Assembly: GCA_964344495.1 (NCBI GenBank)
Contig: CAYFNI010000021.1
Coordinates: forward strand, 1 to 26,489
DNA length: 26,489 nt
From: UBA6136 sp964344495
GTDB lineage: Bacteria; Pseudomonadota; Gammaproteobacteria; Methylococcales; Methylococcaceae
Direction: 5' to 3'
Position numbers and translations under genes: made by a program. The notes beneath the pieces are model-generated. The model had not been told where the DNA came from. It did not search any database and saw only the letters and a program-made list of their open reading frames with translations. Shown piece by piece: positions 24,125 to 26,489 of this stretch. Position 1 is the first letter of the stretch, and the number at the start of each line of letters is the position of its first letter.

Positions 24125-24333
24125 GGTGTTCTTGTCATACTGGGTGTGTGGGCGATGGCCGGCCGATAGTTTAACCGTTAGCCAGCGTCAGCGGGGTGTC
24201 CGAGCGCCTCACCAAGGCGTCCGTATCCCGGTCGGGCCATCTGTCTCCGCCGTCAGTCTACCGCCGGCGACTAGGGTGCCTTGGCGCACAGGTCGCATTT
24301 CTAGAGAGTTGGATTTTCTTTCGAGGACGATCA

Positions 24334-25710
24334 ATGCACGTGCATATCATGGGGATTTGCGGGACATTCATGGGCGGGCTGGCGATCCTGGCGCGTCAGC
24401 TGGGTTATGAGGTCACGGGTTCCGACCAGAATGTCTACCCGCCGATGAGCACCCAACTGGAGGAGCAGGGAATTGCCCTGATGGCCGGCTATCGGCCCGA
24501 GAATCTGACGCAGCGGCCGGATCTGGTCGTGGTGGGTAATGCGATATCGCGCGGCAATCCGGAAATGGAAGCCGTGTTGAATCTAGGCCTGCCGTATGTG
24601 TCGGGGCCCGAGTGGTTGTACGATCATGTCCTCAAGCAAGCCTGGGTGCTGGCCGTGGCCGGGACGCACGGTAAGACCACGACCACCAGCATGCTGGCCT
24701 GGATTCTGGATAGCGCGGGGTTGAATCCCGGCTTTCTGATTGGTGGCATTCCGCTCAATTTCGGGGTGTCCGCGCGCGTCGGTGGCGGCCGCTATTTCGT
24801 CGTCGAGGCGGATGAGTACGACACGGCTTTCTTCGACAAACGCTCAAAATTCGTCCATTACCGCCCGCGCACGGCCATCCTCAATAATCTCGAATTTGAT
24901 CACGCCGATATTTTTCCGGATCTGGCTGCGATTCAGCGTCAATTCCACCATCTGGTCCGAACCGTGCCGGGTCGCGGGCTGATTGTGGCCCCCAGTTGGG
25001 AGCCGGCGCTGGATGAGGTGTTGCAGATGGGTTGCTGGACGCCGGTCGAACATACGGCGCTCGAACATGCGGGCCTCGCTGCCACCTGGTCCTACCGTCT
25101 GCTGGCGGCCGATGGCAGTGCCTTCGAAGTCATCCATGATGGCCAACCGGCCGGGCGGGTCAACTGGGGATTGAGCGGGTTGCACAATGTGCATAACGGT
25201 CTCGCCGCGATTGCCGCGGCCCACCATGCCGGTATCTTCCCGGAGCGGGCGGCGGAGGCGTTGCGTACTTTTCGCAACGTCAAGCGTCGCATGGAGATCA
25301 GGGCCAGTCTCGGCGGTGTGACGCTCTATGATGATTTTGCCCATCACCCGACGGCGATCGACACGACCCTGGCAGGGTTGAGGGCCCGGGTGGGCGAGGC
25401 GCGCATCATTGCCATTCTTGAACCCCGCTCGAACACGATGCGGATGGGCGTGCATGCGGATGCCCTGGGGCATGCGCTTCGACAGGCGGATGTGGCCATG
25501 ATCTATGAGGCACCCGATCTCGGCTGGAGCGTGGCCGAGGCCGTGGCCGGGGTCCAGCATGCGCGGGTTGAGAATTCGCTTGAGTCAATTCTGGCCTGGC
25601 TGGAAGACCACCTTCAGGCCGGTGATCACCTTCTGATCATGAGTAACGGGAGTTTTGGCGGGCTGCACCAGCAGGTCGAGACCATGCTTGAAACCCGTTT
25701 TGCACGCTGA
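24334..25710 (+). CDS. mpl: UDP-N-acetylmuramate:tripeptide ligase Mpl
   Basis: The 458-residue Mur-ligase family enzyme attaches recovered murein tripeptide to UDP-MurNAc and so recycles peptidoglycan. It starts MHVHIMGICGTFMGGLAILA and has the ATP loop AGTHGKTTTT (about 109-118), the EADEYDTAFFDKRSKF motif and NLEFDHADIF typical of Mpl, and the C-terminal domain with YDDFAHHPTAI. GAGGA lies eight bases before the ATG. An upstream extension of the frame to 24196 is unsupported. The gene is followed 22 bases later by a glycosyltransferase. Confidence 0.96.
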   Translation: MHVHIMGICGTFMGGLAILARQLGYEVTGSDQNVYPPMSTQLEEQGIALMAGYRPENLTQRPDLVVVGNAISRGNPEMEAVLNLGLPYVSGPEWLYDHVLKQAWVLAVAGTHGKTTTTSMLAWILDSAGLNPGFLIGGIPLNFGVSARVGGGRYFVVEADEYDTAFFDKRSKFVHYRPRTAILNNLEFDHADIFPDLAAIQRQFHHLVRTVPGRGLIVAPSWEPALDEVLQMGCWTPVEHTALEHAGLAATWSYRLLAADGSAFEVIHDGQPAGRVNWGLSGLHNVHNGLAAIAAAHHAGIFPERAAEALRTFRNVKRRMEIRASLGGVTLYDDFAHHPTAIDTTLAGLRARVGEARIIAILEPRSNTMRMGVHADALGHALRQADVAMIYEAPDLGWSVAEAVAGVQHARVENSLESILAWLEDHLQAGDHLLIMSNGSFGGLHQQVETMLETRFAR

Positions 25711-25732
25711 ACGTCGCTCCGCAGGTACCCGG

Positions 25733-26489
25733 ATGGATCAATCGGTTTCAGTCATTATCGTCAACTATAACGGCGGTCCGTTGCTGACCGAGTCTGTGCG
25801 CTCGGTCTTGGCGTCGGACCTCCCGGTCGAAGTGCTTGTGTCGGACAATGCCTCTACCGATGCCAGTCTGATCGAATTGCGCCTGGCGTTGGGCAACGAT
25901 TCACGCCTCACCATCATCGAAAACGCCTACAACCTCGGCTTTGCCAAAGCCAATAACGTGGCGCTCGCACGGGCACGACATGCGTTTTTGTTGTTTCTGA
26001 ACCCGGACTGCCTGATCGGGACAGACACCCTGTCGCGCATGTTGCAGGTGATGAAAGCGGATCCGGAGATTGGCATGGCTGGTTGCCTGATTACCAATCC
26101 CGATGGCAGCGAGCAGCCCGGTTGCCGTCGCAGCATCCCGACGCCCCAGCGTACCTTGATGCAAGTGACAGGTCTTTCAAACCTCCAGAATCTGCATCCT
26201 GCGTTTCAGAGCTACCTGCACACAGGTCGGCCGCTGCCGGAGGCGCCCGCCAGCGTGGAGGCCATCTCCGGCGCCTTCATGCTGGTTCGGCGACAGGCGC
26301 TTGAGGTGGTCGGGCCGATGGACGAGGCCTACTTCATGCACTTCGAGGATCTCGACTGGTGTCTGCGTTTTCAGCAGGCGGGCTGGAAGGTGTGTTTTGT
26401 TCCGGGGGTCAAAATCGTCCATGTGGGCGGTGTCTGCACGTCATCCCGGCCACTGGCGGTGGAATATCACAAACACCGGGGCATGTTCA
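25733..26489 (+). CDS. Family 2 glycosyltransferase (cut by window edge)
   Basis: The visible 252 residues start MDQSVSVIIVNYNGGPLL and show a GT-A fold of family GT2: SDNASTDAS, NLGFAKANNVAL, the metal-binding-like LFLNPDCLI and the acceptor-side FMHFEDLDWCLRFQQAGW. This form is common in rhamnosyltransferase-like enzymes that build O-antigen or exopolysaccharide. The sugar and acceptor are not deducible. It follows mpl by 22 bases and is probably cotranscribed. The C-terminus is outside the window. Confidence 0.92.
   Translation, partial: MDQSVSVIIVNYNGGPLLTESVRSVLASDLPVEVLVSDNASTDASLIELRLALGNDSRLTIIENAYNLGFAKANNVALARARHAFLLFLNPDCLIGTDTLSRMLQVMKADPEIGMAGCLITNPDGSEQPGCRRSIPTPQRTLMQVTGLSNLQNLHPAFQSYLHTGRPLPEAPASVEAISGAFMLVRRQALEVVGPMDEAYFMHFEDLDWCLRFQQAGWKVCFVPGVKIVHVGGVCTSSRPLAVEYHKHRGMF

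Noticed and set aside
24180..24260. A tRNA-like stretch between apaG and mpl
   Set aside because: It has some paired GC-rich segments, but no anticodon arm, no T-arm and no acceptor stem could be placed.

Overview
The window is a piece of a draft chromosome (about 60% GC by eye) from a proteobacterium, most likely a gammaproteobacterium. The basis is the set of recognisable genes: rdgC, a mutY-yggX pair, apaG-apaH, mpl, yciH, acnB, btuB and a YchJ-family gene. A PQQ-associated ABC system, a formate-tetrahydrofolate ligase and an SmbP-like metal-binding protein would fit an environmental, possibly chemolithotrophic, lineage, but I cannot name the genus. Two runs of ten Ns interrupt fhs and acnB. 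Both look like scaffolding artefacts that can be resolved from the flanking sequence.

Layout. 1-895 (-): start of a multi-PAS sensory protein that runs off the left edge. 1041-3546 (-): a tightly overlapping three-gene cluster (beta-propeller, ABC ATPase, ABC permease) of the type associated with PQQ-dependent alcohol oxidation. 3680-6274 (+): a good sigma70-type promoter, rdgC, and a LysM/L,D-transpeptidase whose catalytic domain is split by a Lys/Ala/Pro-rich insert. 6280-7647 (-): yggX and mutY. 7768-10540 (+): a YchJ-family protein, fhs, and a small secreted protein with a duplicated K-Y-P-A motif.

10691-15589 (-): yciH, a possible gene remnant, an SmbP-like periplasmic protein with a strong terminator, an NTF2/SnoaL-like protein, a seven-helix membrane protein, and a BtuB-type TonB-dependent receptor. 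The receptor lies behind a well-formed cobalamin riboswitch with its own promoter (15590-15962). 16093-21699 (+): msrB, a polyphosphate kinase fused to an N-terminal helix-hairpin-helix domain, and aconitase B. 21871-24124 (-): apaG, apaH and an AI-2E/PerM-family permease in one overlapping operon. 24334-26489 (+): mpl and a family 2 glycosyltransferase cut by the right edge.

Most of the window is ordinary chromosome: central metabolism (acnB, fhs), repair (mutY, rdgC, msrB), envelope recycling (mpl, L,D-transpeptidase) and vitamin B12 uptake. I see no mobile element, CRISPR array, rRNA or convincing tRNA. The observations most worth following are the HhH-PPK1 fusion, the split L,D-transpeptidase domain, the duplicated-motif secreted peptide, the btuB leader with a possible coupled upstream ORF, and the two resolvable assembly gaps.
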